64,000 bases of DNA from Nocardioides sp. LHD-245 (GTDB taxonomy: Bacteria > Actinomycetota > Actinomycetes > Propionibacteriales > Nocardioidaceae): the NCBI RefSeq assembly GCF_030929495.1, contig NZ_JAVFWN010000012.1, forward strand, positions 62,001-126,000, in the 5' to 3' direction. The notes under the pieces were generated by a model. The model did no database searches. It was not told the DNA's origin and saw only the letters and a list, made by a program, of their open reading frames with translations. This document shows, piece after piece, positions 43,146 to 52,643 of the stretch. Positions within the stretch are counted from its first letter, which is position 1. Each line of letters starts with the position of its first letter. A program made the translations under genes and the position numbers.

Positions 43146-44360
43146 TCAGCTGAGGCGCTCCACGATCATCGCCATGCCCTGACCGCCGCCGACGCACATG
43201 GTGATCAGGCCGGTCGACTTGTCGTGCCACTGCAGGGAGTTGAGCATCGTGTTCTGCAGGCGCGCACCGGTCATGCCGAACGGGTGGCCGACCGCGATGG
43301 CGCCGCCGTTGACGTTGAGTTTCTCGATCGGGATGCCGAGGTCCTCGGCGGACGGCAGCACCTGGGCGGCGAAGGCCTCGTTGATCTCGGCGAGGTCGAT
43401 GTCGTCGATGGTCATGCCGGCGTACTTCAGCGCGTTCCGGGTCGCCTCGACCGGGCCCAGGCCCATGATCTCGGGGGAGAGGCCGGAGACGCCGGTGGAG
43501 ACGATGCGGGCGAGCGGGGTCAGACCCAGCTCGGCCGCCTTGGTGTCGGACATGATCACGACGGCGGCGGCGCCGTCGTTGAGCGGACAGCAGTTGCCGG
43601 CGGTGACGACGCCGTCGGGCCGGAAGACCGGCTGCAGCTGCGAGATCGCGTCATAGGTGACGCCGGCGCGCGGGCCGTCGTCCTGGGTCACGACAGTGCC
43701 GTCGGCGAGCGTGACAGGGGTGATCTCGCGCTCCCAGAAACCGTCGGCGATCGCCTTCTCGGCGAGGTTCTGCGAGCGGACGGCGAAGTGGTCGAGGTCC
43801 TCGCGCTTGAGACCGCGCAGGCGCGCGACGTTCTCGGCGGTCTGGCCCATCGCGATGTAGATGTCGGGCAGGACACCGTCCTCGCGCGGGTCGTGCCAGT
43901 CACGACCGCCCTGGGCGTACTCCTCGGTGCGCTGCTGGGCGTCGGCGAAGAGTGCGTTCTTGGTGTTCGGGATGTGGTCGGAGGTCCCGAACTGGAAGCG
44001 CGAGACGGTCTCCACGCCGGCGGAGATGAACACGTCGCCCTCGCCGGCCTTGATCGCGTGGAAGGCCATCCGCGAGGTCTGCACCGAGGAGGAGCAGTAG
44101 CGGGTGACGGTGGCACCCGGGATCTCGTAGCCCATCAGCGTGGTGACGACGCGGGCCATGTTGTTGCCGGCCTCACCACCGGGCAGACCGCAGCCCAGCA
44201 GGAGGTCGTCGACGTCGTTGGGGTCGAGCGCGGGGACCTTGTCCAGCGCGGCCTGGGCGATGAGCGCGGTCAGGTCGTCGGGACGGAAGTCCTTGAGCGA
44301 TCCCTTGTTGGCGCGTCCGATCGGCGTACGAGCGGCGGAAACGATCACGGCCTCGGGCAT
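43146..44360 (-). CDS. acetyl-CoA C-acyltransferase (thiolase)
   Basis: 404 residues from ATG 44360. Nucleophile Cys in VTRYCSSSVQT, His in VNGGAIAVGHPFGMTGARL, and second Cys in MCVGGGQGMAMI. Degradative thiolase of fatty-acid beta-oxidation. Next to a double-hotdog thioesterase (divergent) and an enoyl-CoA hydratase (45362), indicating a small acyl-CoA region. Confidence 0.95.
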   Translation of the reverse strand: MPEAVIVSAARTPIGRANKGSLKDFRPDDLTALIAQAALDKVPALDPNDVDDLLLGCGLPGGEAGNNMARVVTTLMGYEIPGATVTRYCSSSVQTSRMAFHAIKAGEGDVFISAGVETVSRFQFGTSDHIPNTKNALFADAQQRTEEYAQGGRDWHDPREDGVLPDIYIAMGQTAENVARLRGLKREDLDHFAVRSQNLAEKAIADGFWEREITPVTLADGTVVTQDDGPRAGVTYDAISQLQPVFRPDGVVTAGNCCPLNDGAAAVVIMSDTKAAELGLTPLARIVSTGVSGLSPEIMGLGPVEATRNALKYAGMTIDDIDLAEINEAFAAQVLPSAEDLGIPIEKLNVNGGAIAVGHPFGMTGARLQNTMLNSLQWHDKSTGLITMCVGGGQGMAMIVERLS

Positions 44361-44416
44361 GGGGGCTCCTTGATGCGGAATGAGGGGCGGAACGCGCACA
44401 GCGTAGTCTGCGCCGC

Positions 44417-45313
44417 GTGCGGCACCGCTACGACTGCCCCCTGCGCTGGGGTGACATCGACCAGCTGAACCACGTCAACAACGTGAAGTACGTCGACTAC
44501 CTCCAGGAGGCGCGGGGCGCCCTGCTGCACGCCTGCAGGACCGCCGCGGGGGTCGAGCATCGTCACGATGTCGCCTACGTCGTACGCCGTCACGAGGTCA
44601 CCTTCCGGGCGCCGCTGCGCTTCCACTTCCAGGCCGCCGCCATCGAGTCCTGGGTGAGCGAGATCCGCGCTGCCAGCTTCACCCTCGACCACGAGGTGTT
44701 CGAGGAGCAGTCCGACGGCACGCGCACGGTCTACCTGCGCGCCCGCACCGTGCTGGCGCCGTTCGTCCTCGAGACCGGGCTGCCGCGCCGCCTCGACGAC
44801 CAGGAGCGCAACGCGCTGGCGCCGTACGCCGAGCTCGGGGACCAGCGCTCGCGCCCCGTCCTGGTGGACGTGCCGCGGGACCGGGCGGCGCACTACCCGG
44901 TGCAGGTCCGCTTCTCCGACCTCGACGTCTACCGGCACGTCAACAACGTGAAGTACTTCGAGTACTTCCAGGAGGCCCGGATCGCCTCGCTCGGACGACT
45001 GCGGCAGGAACTGCGGGACTTCCCGCGGATCGCGAGCGTGATCGCCCAGGCCGACGTCGAGTACGTCGCCCCGATCACGCTGCGACCGCAGGCCTACGAC
45101 ACCTGGTCGGTGATCCCGCGGATCGGCACCAGGTCGATGGTCATCGAGTCCGAGATCACCGACGGCACCGATCGCGCGAGCGAGGGCGCGGTGCTGGCCC
45201 GCTCGAAGGTGACGCTCGTCTTCTTCGATGTCGAGACCCAGCGCTCGGTGACGCCCCCGCCCGGCTTCCGGGAGGCTCTGGTCGACGCGCTCGGCGACAT
45301 GGTCGTCGCCTGA
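44417..45313 (+). CDS. double-hotdog acyl-CoA thioesterase
   Basis: 298 residues from GTG 44417, two fused 4HBT hotdog domains. Each has the D-x-x-x-HVNNVKY motif: WGDIDQLNHVNNVKYVDYL and FSDLDVYRHVNNVKYFEYF. Hydrolyses acyl-CoA thioesters. Divergent from the thiolase with a 56-base shared promoter region. Confidence 0.9.
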   Translation: MRHRYDCPLRWGDIDQLNHVNNVKYVDYLQEARGALLHACRTAAGVEHRHDVAYVVRRHEVTFRAPLRFHFQAAAIESWVSEIRAASFTLDHEVFEEQSDGTRTVYLRARTVLAPFVLETGLPRRLDDQERNALAPYAELGDQRSRPVLVDVPRDRAAHYPVQVRFSDLDVYRHVNNVKYFEYFQEARIASLGRLRQELRDFPRIASVIAQADVEYVAPITLRPQAYDTWSVIPRIGTRSMVIESEITDGTDRASEGAVLARSKVTLVFFDVETQRSVTPPPGFREALVDALGDMVVA

Positions 45314-45360
45314 GCCGTCGACCGAGCCGTCGCTTGAGCCGTCGACGAGCCGTCGACCGA
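45311..45360. repeat. short direct repeats GAGCCGTCGA
   Basis: Four imperfect copies of GAGCCGTCG(A) in 50 bases between the convergent thioesterase and enoyl-CoA hydratase genes. Probably slippage-derived; no function evident. Confidence 0.6.
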
Positions 45361-45361
45361 G

Positions 45362-46147
45362 TCACCAGCCCGCCGGCAGCCGGGTGAAGTCGGGCTCCCG
45401 TCCCTCCGCGAAGGCGGCCAGCGCCTCGAGGTTGGCCGGACCGCCCATCAGCTCGGCGAAGGCGGCGTTCTCGCGATCCCGGGCCGCGCGGATCGCCGCC
45501 CGGTGCGGCTCGGTCATGGTCCGCTTGACCGCGACGAGCGACGAGATCGGCTTCGCGGCGAGCACCTCGGCGTGCCGGCGGGCGGTGGCCATCAGCTCCC
45601 CTGCCGGGCAGACCTCCTTGACCAGCCCCATCGCCCGCGCCTCCTCGGCGCTGATCCACTCCGCGGAGAGCAGTGCCCACGCCGCGTGCTGACGTCCGAC
45701 CAGCGCCGGGAACAGGTACGACGACGCCGCCTCGGGCGCGACGCCGAGTGAGGTGAAGGGGCACTTGAGCCGGGCCCCGTCCGCCATGAACGCGAGGTCC
45801 GCGAAGCCGAGGATCGTCGCGCCGATGCCCAGCCCCAACCCGTTGACGGCGACGACGAGGGGCTTGGGGAAGTCGACCAGCGCGTCGACGAGGCCGATGA
45901 AGCCGTGCGTGCCACGGGGGAAGTCGGGATCCGTGGCCAGCCGATGCATCTCCAGCAGGTCGGTGCCCGCGCTGAAGGCCCGGCCGGCGCCGGTCAGCAG
46001 CACCACCGCCACCTCGGGGTCGACGGCCGCGGCGAGGAGGGCCTCCGCCGTGGCGTCGTACAGCTCCTCGTTGAAGGCGTTCAGCGCCTCGGGGCGGTCG
46101 AGGGTCAGCGTGCGGACCCGGTGCTCGTCGGACACCTGTAACGTCAT
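45362..46147 (-). CDS. enoyl-CoA hydratase/isomerase
   Basis: 261 residues, crotonase fold. RPEALNAFNEELYD, oxyanion loop GAGRAFSAGTDLLEM and NGLGLGIGATILGFADLAFM are typical. The second acidic catalytic residue is partly replaced (LGVAPEAASSYLFP has one Glu), so it may be an isomerase or thioesterase variant. Related to neighbouring acyl-CoA enzymes. Confidence 0.9.
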   Translation of the reverse strand: MTLQVSDEHRVRTLTLDRPEALNAFNEELYDATAEALLAAAVDPEVAVVLLTGAGRAFSAGTDLLEMHRLATDPDFPRGTHGFIGLVDALVDFPKPLVVAVNGLGLGIGATILGFADLAFMADGARLKCPFTSLGVAPEAASSYLFPALVGRQHAAWALLSAEWISAEEARAMGLVKEVCPAGELMATARRHAEVLAAKPISSLVAVKRTMTEPHRAAIRAARDRENAAFAELMGGPANLEALAAFAEGREPDFTRLPAGW

Positions 46148-46168
46148 GCGCCCAGAATAGAACCTGTT

Positions 46169-46741
46169 CTACTCCATGTCCGGGCGGTCCGGCGGCGGGG
46201 CGCCGAGTCGCGACCGCAGCCGTTTGAGGCCGCGGTGCCGGGCGACCCGGACGGCGACCGCCGTCATGCCGAGCGCCGCGGCGGTCTGGCTGACGTCGAG
46301 GTCGAGCACCTCGGTGCACGCGATGACGTCGCGCTCCCGCGGCGGCAGCACCGCCAGGGCGTTCCGCACCCACTCGTCGGACAGCAGAGGGGTGTCGGGC
46401 CCCGCGACGGTCACCTCGGCGTCGGTGGCGAGGGTGTCGAGGCCCCTGATCCGGGTGGCGGTGCGCCGCGAGGCGTTGGCGGCGTGCTTGCGGGCGATGC
46501 CGAACAGCCAGCCACCGAAGTCCGACGAGCTCCCGGTGAAGTCGACGATCCGCTCGGCGGCAACCAGCCAGGCTGCGGCGGCGAGGTCGTCGGCGGCCTC
46601 GCCGCCGGGGGATGAGCGCGCCTCGAGCCACAGCAGCAGCCGACCGGCGTGGGCGCGATAGAGCTCGCGCCACGCGGTGGCGTCACCGCGCTTCGCGGCA
46701 GTGACGAGCTCGTCGTCGGCCCGCACCGGACGTGTTCCCAC
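46169..46741 (-). CDS. ECF-type RNA polymerase sigma factor
   Basis: 190 residues from GTG 46741. Region 2 (WRELYRAHAGRLLLWLEARS, FGGWLFGIARKHAANASRR) and region 4 (LPPRERDVIACTEVLDLDVS, QTAAALGMTAVAVRVARHRG). Directs transcription of stress or envelope genes. The gene at 46832 upstream on the same strand encodes a membrane protein that may be its regulator. Confidence 0.88.
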   Translation of the reverse strand: MGTRPVRADDELVTAAKRGDATAWRELYRAHAGRLLLWLEARSSPGGEAADDLAAAAWLVAAERIVDFTGSSSDFGGWLFGIARKHAANASRRTATRIRGLDTLATDAEVTVAGPDTPLLSDEWVRNALAVLPPRERDVIACTEVLDLDVSQTAAALGMTAVAVRVARHRGLKRLRSRLGAPPPDRPDME

Positions 46742-46831
46742 CTCTGTTGTCCTGGCGTGGTCCGGACCTCTCCCCGGGCCACGCGTCCCATTGTCCCGCC
46801 TGCGAGCCGGAAGCGGGACATTTGCCGCCGA

Positions 46832-47557
46832 TCAGTGCGTCGGTCGCTGCTGGTCGCTGTCGTGGTCCTGGTCGCCCGTCGGCGCCACCGCACCGTCAGC
46901 GCCGCCCCGGTCGCCGGAGCTGTCTGAGCTGTCGGAGCTGTCTGAGCCGGCGGAGCCGCGCGGGCCGCCCGGTCCGGGCTCCCGGTCGTGACCCTTCGCC
47001 TTGCCGCGGGCCTTGTCCTTGTCGTGCCCCTTGGCCTTGCCCTTGCCCGGGGACCCGTCGGACGAGCCCGGCCCGGCGCCCTGGCCGCCCTGCCCCCGGC
47101 CGTCCTGGCCGTCGCCCTTGGAGTCGGGGCCGCCCTGACCGCCTGGGTCCCTCCCCCCGCCGGCGCCGTCGGGATCGGTGGCGTGCTCGGCCGAGGAGGA
47201 CGTGGAGGTGCCCGGCAGCCCCGGGGACAAGGGGCTGCCGGGCGTGGCTACGTCGGAGTGTGGGGTTCCGACGTCGCCAGGACTCGTCGTACCGGACGGT
47301 CCGATCCGGGTGGGGCGCTCGGCGGGGGAGTGTGGGCTCCCGCCGCCGATGGGGATGCCCGCTGCCCAGGTGGCGGTCGCGATGACGGCGACGAAGCCGG
47401 TCGCGACGACCACACGGAGTCCGGTCGACCGAGTCGATCGGGGACTCGCCGCCTGCGAGCCCGCACTGAGGTGGGTGAGCATGCCGAGGAACGCCGGGTC
47501 CGGCTCCAGCGTCGGTACGTCGACGCGGAGGCGCTCGGTCGGGCGCTGTTGGGTCAT
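46832..47557 (-). CDS. membrane protein with disordered extracellular tail
   Basis: 241 residues from ATG 47557. A 45-residue cytoplasmic N-terminus, one membrane helix (about 49-70: LRVVVATGFVAVIATATWAA), then about 165 residues of Gly/Ser/Pro/Lys/Asp low complexity including GKGKAKGHDKDKARGKAKGH. Position beside an ECF sigma gene suggests a one-span regulator, but no zinc anti-sigma motif is visible. Confidence 0.7.
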   Translation of the reverse strand: MTQQRPTERLRVDVPTLEPDPAFLGMLTHLSAGSQAASPRSTRSTGLRVVVATGFVAVIATATWAAGIPIGGGSPHSPAERPTRIGPSGTTSPGDVGTPHSDVATPGSPLSPGLPGTSTSSSAEHATDPDGAGGGRDPGGQGGPDSKGDGQDGRGQGGQGAGPGSSDGSPGKGKAKGHDKDKARGKAKGHDREPGPGGPRGSAGSDSSDSSDSSGDRGGADGAVAPTGDQDHDSDQQRPTH

Positions 47558-47677
47558 GGCCTGCTCTGCTGGTGCGGGGGGATGCGGCGGCGAACGCGGT
47601 CCTCCTCGAAAAGGGACCGCTCTCAACCGGAACATGTCGCCGGGCGCGCGGAGTGTTACATCCGCGCGGGAACAGTC

Positions 47678-48073
47678 TCAGCCTGGCGTGTTCACCATGA
47701 AGGTGGCGGCGTGCGTGACGTACTCCCAGAAGCGTGCGTCCTGCTCCGGGGTGAGGTCGACGCTGTCGAGGCCGGCGCGGAAGTGCGTCAGCCAGCGGTC
47801 GCGGGCATCGGCGTTCACCTCGAACGGGGCGTGGCGCATCCGCAGCCGCGGATGCCCGCGGTTCGCCGAGTAGGTGGTCGGGCCACCCCAGTACTGCACG
47901 AGGAAGAGCAGGAAGCGCTCCTCCGCGGGGCCGAGATCCTCCTCGGGGTACATCGGACGGAGCACCTCGTCGGTGGCCACGCCCTCGTAGAACCTCGCCA
48001 CGATCCGCCGGAAGGTCTCGAACCCGCCGATCTCCTCGTAGAAGCTCGTCTCCTCGCTCATGGGGGTGCTCAC
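47678..48073 (-). CDS. glbO: truncated haemoglobin, group II (GlbO-like)
   Basis: 131 residues (start ATG 48073, or 48061). Globin 2-on-2 fold: FYEEIGGFETFRRIVARFYE, YWGGPTTYSANRGHPRLRMR with the proximal region HAPFEV, and Trp in WLTHF. Binds oxygen/NO at haem. The start codons are within 20 bases of the MscS gene stop on the same strand. Confidence 0.92.
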   Translation of the reverse strand: MSTPMSEETSFYEEIGGFETFRRIVARFYEGVATDEVLRPMYPEEDLGPAEERFLLFLVQYWGGPTTYSANRGHPRLRMRHAPFEVNADARDRWLTHFRAGLDSVDLTPEQDARFWEYVTHAATFMVNTPG

Positions 48074-48080
48074 CCCACCA

Positions 48081-49097
48081 TCATCCCTCGCGCTCCGCGG
48101 CGGCCGGATCGGGGCTCGGCTCGTCCAGGTGGCGCCGGTCCTCGCGGTGCCACACCACCCGCTGCGCGAACGGGATCTCGATGCCCTCGTGGTCGAAGCG
48201 CGCCTTGATCCGCTGCCGCAGCGCCCGCGCCACGGCCCACTGCTCGAGCGGAGCGGTCTTGACCATCACCCGCACGGTCACCGAGTCGGGGGTGAGCATC
48301 TCGACGCCGGTCACCTCGGGCTCCTCGATGATCACGTGGCTGAACTCGTCGTCCTCCCACAGGTCGTGGGCGACCTCCCGCAGCACGCGCTGCACGCGGA
48401 CCAGGTCCTCGCCGTACCCGACGCCGATGTCGACGACCGCGCGCGACCAGTTCTGGCTCTTGTTGCCGACCCGGACGATCTCCCCGTTGGGGACGTACCA
48501 GACGGTGCCGTTGATGTCGCGCAGCCGCGTCATCCGCAGGGTGACCAGCTCGACCGTGCCGTTGGCATCGCCCACGTCGACGACGTCGCCGACGCCGTAC
48601 TGGTCCTCGATGAAGATGAAGATGCCGGCGAGGAAGTCCTTGACCAGCGACTGCGCGCCGAAGCCGAGCGCGATGCCTATGATGCCGGCGCTGGCGATGA
48701 TCGGCGCGATGTCGACCCCGACCTCGCTGAGCACCATGGTGCCGACGATCGCGACGATGACGAACGTGATGATGCTCTTCAGGACGCCGCTCATGGTGGC
48801 CGCCCGCTGCTTGCGGCGTGCGGCGACGGCACTCTCCACGCGCTCGGGGAGCACGCCCCGCTCGGCGCGCCGGGCGACCCGGCCGACGACCCGGTGCAGC
48901 AGCCAGCGGATCACCAGGCCGAGCAGGATCAGGCCGATGATGGCGAGCGGGGTCCCGATGAGGACATCGGACCACTCGGACAGGCGGCGGTTCCCGGTCA
49001 CGTCCCAGGTCAGGTCGCAGACGGTCTCTCCATCGGCGCAGGGGCTCTCCATCCGCCCAGTGTCCCAAAGCCGCCTGACGACCGCCGGGGACACCAC
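48081..49097 (-). CDS. MscS-type mechanosensitive channel
   Basis: 338 residues (ATG 49052 is an alternative). Three to four membrane helices and the pore helix IIASAGIIGIALGFGAQSLV, followed by the cytoplasmic beta domain (DVVDVGDANGTVELVTLRMT, VPNGEIVRVGNKSQNWSR). Relieves osmotic downshock. Eight bases from the haemoglobin gene, so likely cotranscribed. Confidence 0.92.
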   Translation of the reverse strand: MVSPAVVRRLWDTGRMESPCADGETVCDLTWDVTGNRRLSEWSDVLIGTPLAIIGLILLGLVIRWLLHRVVGRVARRAERGVLPERVESAVAARRKQRAATMSGVLKSIITFVIVAIVGTMVLSEVGVDIAPIIASAGIIGIALGFGAQSLVKDFLAGIFIFIEDQYGVGDVVDVGDANGTVELVTLRMTRLRDINGTVWYVPNGEIVRVGNKSQNWSRAVVDIGVGYGEDLVRVQRVLREVAHDLWEDDEFSHVIIEEPEVTGVEMLTPDSVTVRVMVKTAPLEQWAVARALRQRIKARFDHEGIEIPFAQRVVWHREDRRHLDEPSPDPAAAEREG

Positions 49098-49135
49098 CGG
49101 GCCACGCGGGATCGGGAGCCGATAGCATCCTCCTC

Positions 49136-49516
49136 GTGACCAGCACTGCCGTACGCCGCCTGATCGCCGTGTGCTCCCTCGTCGGGGTGAGCGCCCTGCT
49201 CGTCGTCGCCGGAGCGGGCTCCGCCTCGGCCGACACCCCGGAGCCGCGCCCGGGCAACGGTGCGGCCAGCTGGGAGCCCAAGCCGGACATCGACGTCCTC
49301 AACGCCTGGCTCTACCTCGGCGGCGTCCCGCTCCTGGTGTTCATCGTCATTATCCTCCTCTACGTCGCCCCGGCGCTCGCCCGCGGCGAGAACCTCGGGA
49401 TCAGCGCGCTCGAGACCGAGAGCCAGTGGCTCGGCGGTCCGCGCAAGGCGGCCGGTGAGCTGGCCGCCCCCGACTCCGAGGACTCCAAGGCCGGCGGCGC
49501 CGGCGGCAGCTGGTAG
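49136..49516 (+). CDS. small exported/membrane protein
   Basis: 126 residues from GTG 49136. Signal peptide (VTSTAVRRLIAVCSLVGVSA, cleavage near SASADT) and one further membrane helix (about 60-80). Ends with a charged cytoplasmic tail. Nine bases before the DUF5130 gene; the two are found together in other actinobacteria, as far as I recall. Confidence 0.75.
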   Translation: MTSTAVRRLIAVCSLVGVSALLVVAGAGSASADTPEPRPGNGAASWEPKPDIDVLNAWLYLGGVPLLVFIVIILLYVAPALARGENLGISALETESQWLGGPRKAAGELAAPDSEDSKAGGAGGSW

Positions 49517-49525
49517 CCGGCCGCC

Positions 49526-49885
49526 ATGAGCACCCCGACGCTGAGCGCCACCGAGCGCGCCGCCCTCGACGTCACCATCCGCACGGCCGAGCAGGCGTGC
49601 CGTGCCGAGATCTCGGTGTTCGTGGGCTCCGCGAGCGGCGACCCGCGGGACTTCGCGACGAGCCTGCACAACACGCTGGTGCTGCCCTCGCGCAGCATCC
49701 TGATCATGGTCGACCCCGAGCGGCGGGTGGTCGAGATCGTCACGGGCGGTCACACCCGCGAGCGGCTCACCGACGACGAGTCGGACCGGGCCGTCGCCGC
49801 GATGACCGAGGCGTTCGCGTCCGGCGACTTCGCCGGTGGCCTGACCCGCGGCATCGAGCTGCTGGGCGAGCTCGCCAAGGACTGA
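49526..49885 (+). CDS. DUF5130/TPM-like protein
   Basis: 119 residues. LSATERAALDVTIRTAEQAC, AEISVFVGSASGDPRDFATS and RRVVEIVTGGHTRERLTDDE resemble TPM-domain proteins. Function unknown; the small membrane gene before it probably acts with it. Confidence 0.75.
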   Translation: MSTPTLSATERAALDVTIRTAEQACRAEISVFVGSASGDPRDFATSLHNTLVLPSRSILIMVDPERRVVEIVTGGHTRERLTDDESDRAVAAMTEAFASGDFAGGLTRGIELLGELAKD

Positions 49886-49896
49886 ACGGCACGAGC

Positions 49897-50013
49897 CGCC
49901 GACCCGGCGCAGACTGAACGGCACGAGCCGCCGACCCGGCGCAGATTGAATGATCAGATCATTCAATCTGCGCCGGGTCGGCGTGCTTTCCGGCCTCAAA
50001 CTGCGCCGGGTCG
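49897..50013. repeat. palindromic repeat cluster B (four units)
   Basis: Units of the family in cluster A lie at 49897-49917, 49929-49949, 49961-49981 and about 49994-50013. The middle pair forms a perfect 25-bp stem with the loop CAG (49929-49981). Located between the convergent DUF5130 and pepN genes, where it must also act as a terminator. Confidence 0.85.
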
Positions 50014-50015
50014 CG

Positions 50016-52598
50016 CTATCGATGGGAGTCGGTCGTCTGGGCGGCGAGCGCCCGGGCGACGTCGGCGCGGCCCTCGCGGACGTAGCGCACCGCGCCCGGG
50101 TTGACCGTCGCGGCGTGCTCCGCCAGCCAGGCGTCGACCGTGGCGAGTGTCGCCGGGGTGGCGATCAGGCGCGGGAAGATGTGCTCCAGCGCGACCGAGG
50201 CCTTGTGCGAGCCGAGCCGCTCCCAGGCGCCGGCGACCTCGGCGAGGTAGCGCTCGACGTACGGCGCGAGGACGTCGTCCTGCCCGGTCTGCCAGAAGGC
50301 GAAGACCACGCTGCGCTGGGTCTCGTTGGGCACCGACGGGTCGAGCAGGGCCTGCGTCCAGGCGCGCTCCTTGGCCTCGGCGGTGGGCTGGGCGGCGCGG
50401 GCGGCGGCGGACTTCTCCTGGCCGGAGATGGTGTTGTCGCCGGCCAGCTCGGTGTCGATCCGGGCGTCGTCGGCCCGGCCGACGCGGGCCAGGGCGGTGA
50501 GCAGCGCCCAGCGTAGGTCCTGGTCGACCGCGAGGCCCTCGAGGGCCAGCGAGCCGTCGAGCAGCGCCTCCAGCTCGGCGACCGCGGCCTCGCTCGACGC
50601 GGCGGCGGCGTAGGCCCGCGCGAAGGTGAGTTGGTGGTCGGTGCCGGGCTCCGCCGTCGTGAGCAGGCCGCGCAGGCCCTGCTCCCACCGCGCCGCGAGC
50701 TCGGTACGACGCGCCGGGTCGCTGTAGAGCGAGACCGCCTGCGCGGCGTAGACCGGGATCCGGCTGACGCCCCAGGCGTCGGTCTCCTGGCCGATATTGC
50801 CGAGCACCAGCTCGACGAAGTCGGTGGCGGCGAGCTCGGCGTCGCGGGTCATGTCCCAGGCGGCGCTCCAGACCAGCGCCCGGGCCAGCGAGTCGTCGAG
50901 GTCGGAGAGCCGGGCCACGGCGGTGGCCTGCGAGCGCTCGTCGAGGCGGATCTTGGCGAAGGCCAGGTCCTGGTCGTTGAGCAGCAGCAGCTCCGGCTGG
51001 GCCCTGCCGACCAGCTCGGCCAGCTCGGTGCGGGCGCCCTCGACGTCGACCTCGACGTAGTCGGTGCGCACCAGACGACCCTCGTCGGAGCTGTTGTAGA
51101 AGCCGATGCCGACCCGGTGCCGGCGCAGCGTCGGGTGGTCCTGGGGGGCGGCCTGCAGCACCGCGAACGACGCGTAGGTGCCGTCGGCGGCCAGCTCGAA
51201 GGCGGGGGAGAGGGTGTTGGTGCCGGCCGTCTGCAGCCACTCCTGGGCCCAGCCGGTGAGCTCGCGGCCGGACGCCTTCTCGAGCGCGGTCAGCAGGTCG
51301 GTGAACTCCGTGTTGCCGAAGGCGTGGTCGTGGAAGTACTGCTTGAGCCCGGCCAGGAACGGGTCGAGGCCGACCCAGGCGACGAGCTGCTTGAGCACCG
51401 CCGCGCCCTTGGCGTAGGTGATCATGTCGAAGTTGACCTCGACCGCGTGCAGGTCGACGTTGTCGGCCGCGATCGGGTGGGTCGAGGGCAGCGAGTCGGC
51501 GCGGTAGCCGGTCTGCTTGCGGGCGTTCGTGAAGCCGGTCCACGCGTCGTCGTACGACGTGGCGAGGGCCTCGGCGTGGTAGCAGGCCCACTCGGCGAAC
51601 GACTCGTTGAGCCACAGGTCGTCCCACCACTTCATGGTCACGAGGTCGCCGAACCACATGTGGGCCATCTCGTGCAGGATCACCGAGGCGCGGAACTCGT
51701 AGAACGAGCGCGGCTGGCGCGAGCGGGGGAGGTACTCGTCGCGCAGCGTCACCGCGCCGGCGTTCTCCATCGCGCCCATGTTGTACTCCGGCACGTAGAG
51801 CTGGTCGTACTTGCCGAACGGGTAGGGGTAGCCGAAGGCCTCCTCGAAGAAGGCGAAGCCCTGCTTGGTCAGGGTGACGATCTCGTCGCGGTCGCGCTCG
51901 AGGTACTCCTTGAGCGACTGACGGCTGTAGTGGCCCAGCGGGATGGCGCCGTGGGCGCCCTCGTAGACGTCCTGGACCTCGTAGTAGTCGCCCGCGACGA
52001 TCGCGGTGATGTACGTCGACATCGGCTTGGTCGCCGGGAACGCCCAGAGCGCGGTGCCCTCGCCGGCCGGGGTGGGCTCGGGGGTGGCCGCGTTGGAGAC
52101 GACCTTCCAGTGCGCCGGGGCGGTCACGTTGAACGTGAACGGCGCCTTGAGGTCGGGCTGCTCGAAGGTGGTGAACACCCGGCGCGCGTCGGGGACCTCG
52201 AACTGCGAGTAGAGGTAGACGTTGCCGTCGGCCGGGTCGACGAAGTGGTGCAGGCCCTCGCCGGTGTGCGAGTAGGTGCAGTCGGCGCGGACGACCAGCA
52301 CGTTCTCGGCCCGGAGGTCGGGCAGCGCGATCCGGCTGTCGGCGTACGCCGTGGCGGGGTCGAGCGGCGCGCCGTTGAGGGTGATCTCGTGGACGGTCGC
52401 GTCGACCAGGTCGGCGAAGGTGGCCGAGCCGGGCTGGCGGCAGGTGAAGGTCAGCGTGGTGGTCGACCCGAAGGTCTCCACGCCCTCCTGCGTAGCGCCG
52501 GAGAGGTCGAGGTCGATCACGTAGGACGTCACGTCGACGAGGGCGGCGCGGGTAGCCGCCTCGTCGCGGGTGAGGTTGGTGCCGGGCATGGGAGCCAT
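50016..52598 (-). CDS. pepN: aminopeptidase N
   Basis: 860 residues. M1 metallopeptidase: GAMEN exopeptidase motif in MGAMENAGAV, zinc motif HEMAHMWFGD with downstream NESFAEW. Actinobacterial size. Removes N-terminal residues from peptides in the cytosol. Start ATG 52598; ATG 52589 also possible. Confidence 0.95.
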   Translation of the reverse strand: MAPMPGTNLTRDEAATRAALVDVTSYVIDLDLSGATQEGVETFGSTTTLTFTCRQPGSATFADLVDATVHEITLNGAPLDPATAYADSRIALPDLRAENVLVVRADCTYSHTGEGLHHFVDPADGNVYLYSQFEVPDARRVFTTFEQPDLKAPFTFNVTAPAHWKVVSNAATPEPTPAGEGTALWAFPATKPMSTYITAIVAGDYYEVQDVYEGAHGAIPLGHYSRQSLKEYLERDRDEIVTLTKQGFAFFEEAFGYPYPFGKYDQLYVPEYNMGAMENAGAVTLRDEYLPRSRQPRSFYEFRASVILHEMAHMWFGDLVTMKWWDDLWLNESFAEWACYHAEALATSYDDAWTGFTNARKQTGYRADSLPSTHPIAADNVDLHAVEVNFDMITYAKGAAVLKQLVAWVGLDPFLAGLKQYFHDHAFGNTEFTDLLTALEKASGRELTGWAQEWLQTAGTNTLSPAFELAADGTYASFAVLQAAPQDHPTLRRHRVGIGFYNSSDEGRLVRTDYVEVDVEGARTELAELVGRAQPELLLLNDQDLAFAKIRLDERSQATAVARLSDLDDSLARALVWSAAWDMTRDAELAATDFVELVLGNIGQETDAWGVSRIPVYAAQAVSLYSDPARRTELAARWEQGLRGLLTTAEPGTDHQLTFARAYAAAASSEAAVAELEALLDGSLALEGLAVDQDLRWALLTALARVGRADDARIDTELAGDNTISGQEKSAAARAAQPTAEAKERAWTQALLDPSVPNETQRSVVFAFWQTGQDDVLAPYVERYLAEVAGAWERLGSHKASVALEHIFPRLIATPATLATVDAWLAEHAATVNPGAVRYVREGRADVARALAAQTTDSHR

Positions 52599-52643
52599 CC
52601 TTGCACCCGCTCCGAGTTGTCCGACAATCGAGAGTTGGGGCGC

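Noticed and set aside
42997..50013. CRISPR array
   Set aside because: Repeat units occur in both orientations with irregular short spacers, and no cas genes are present.
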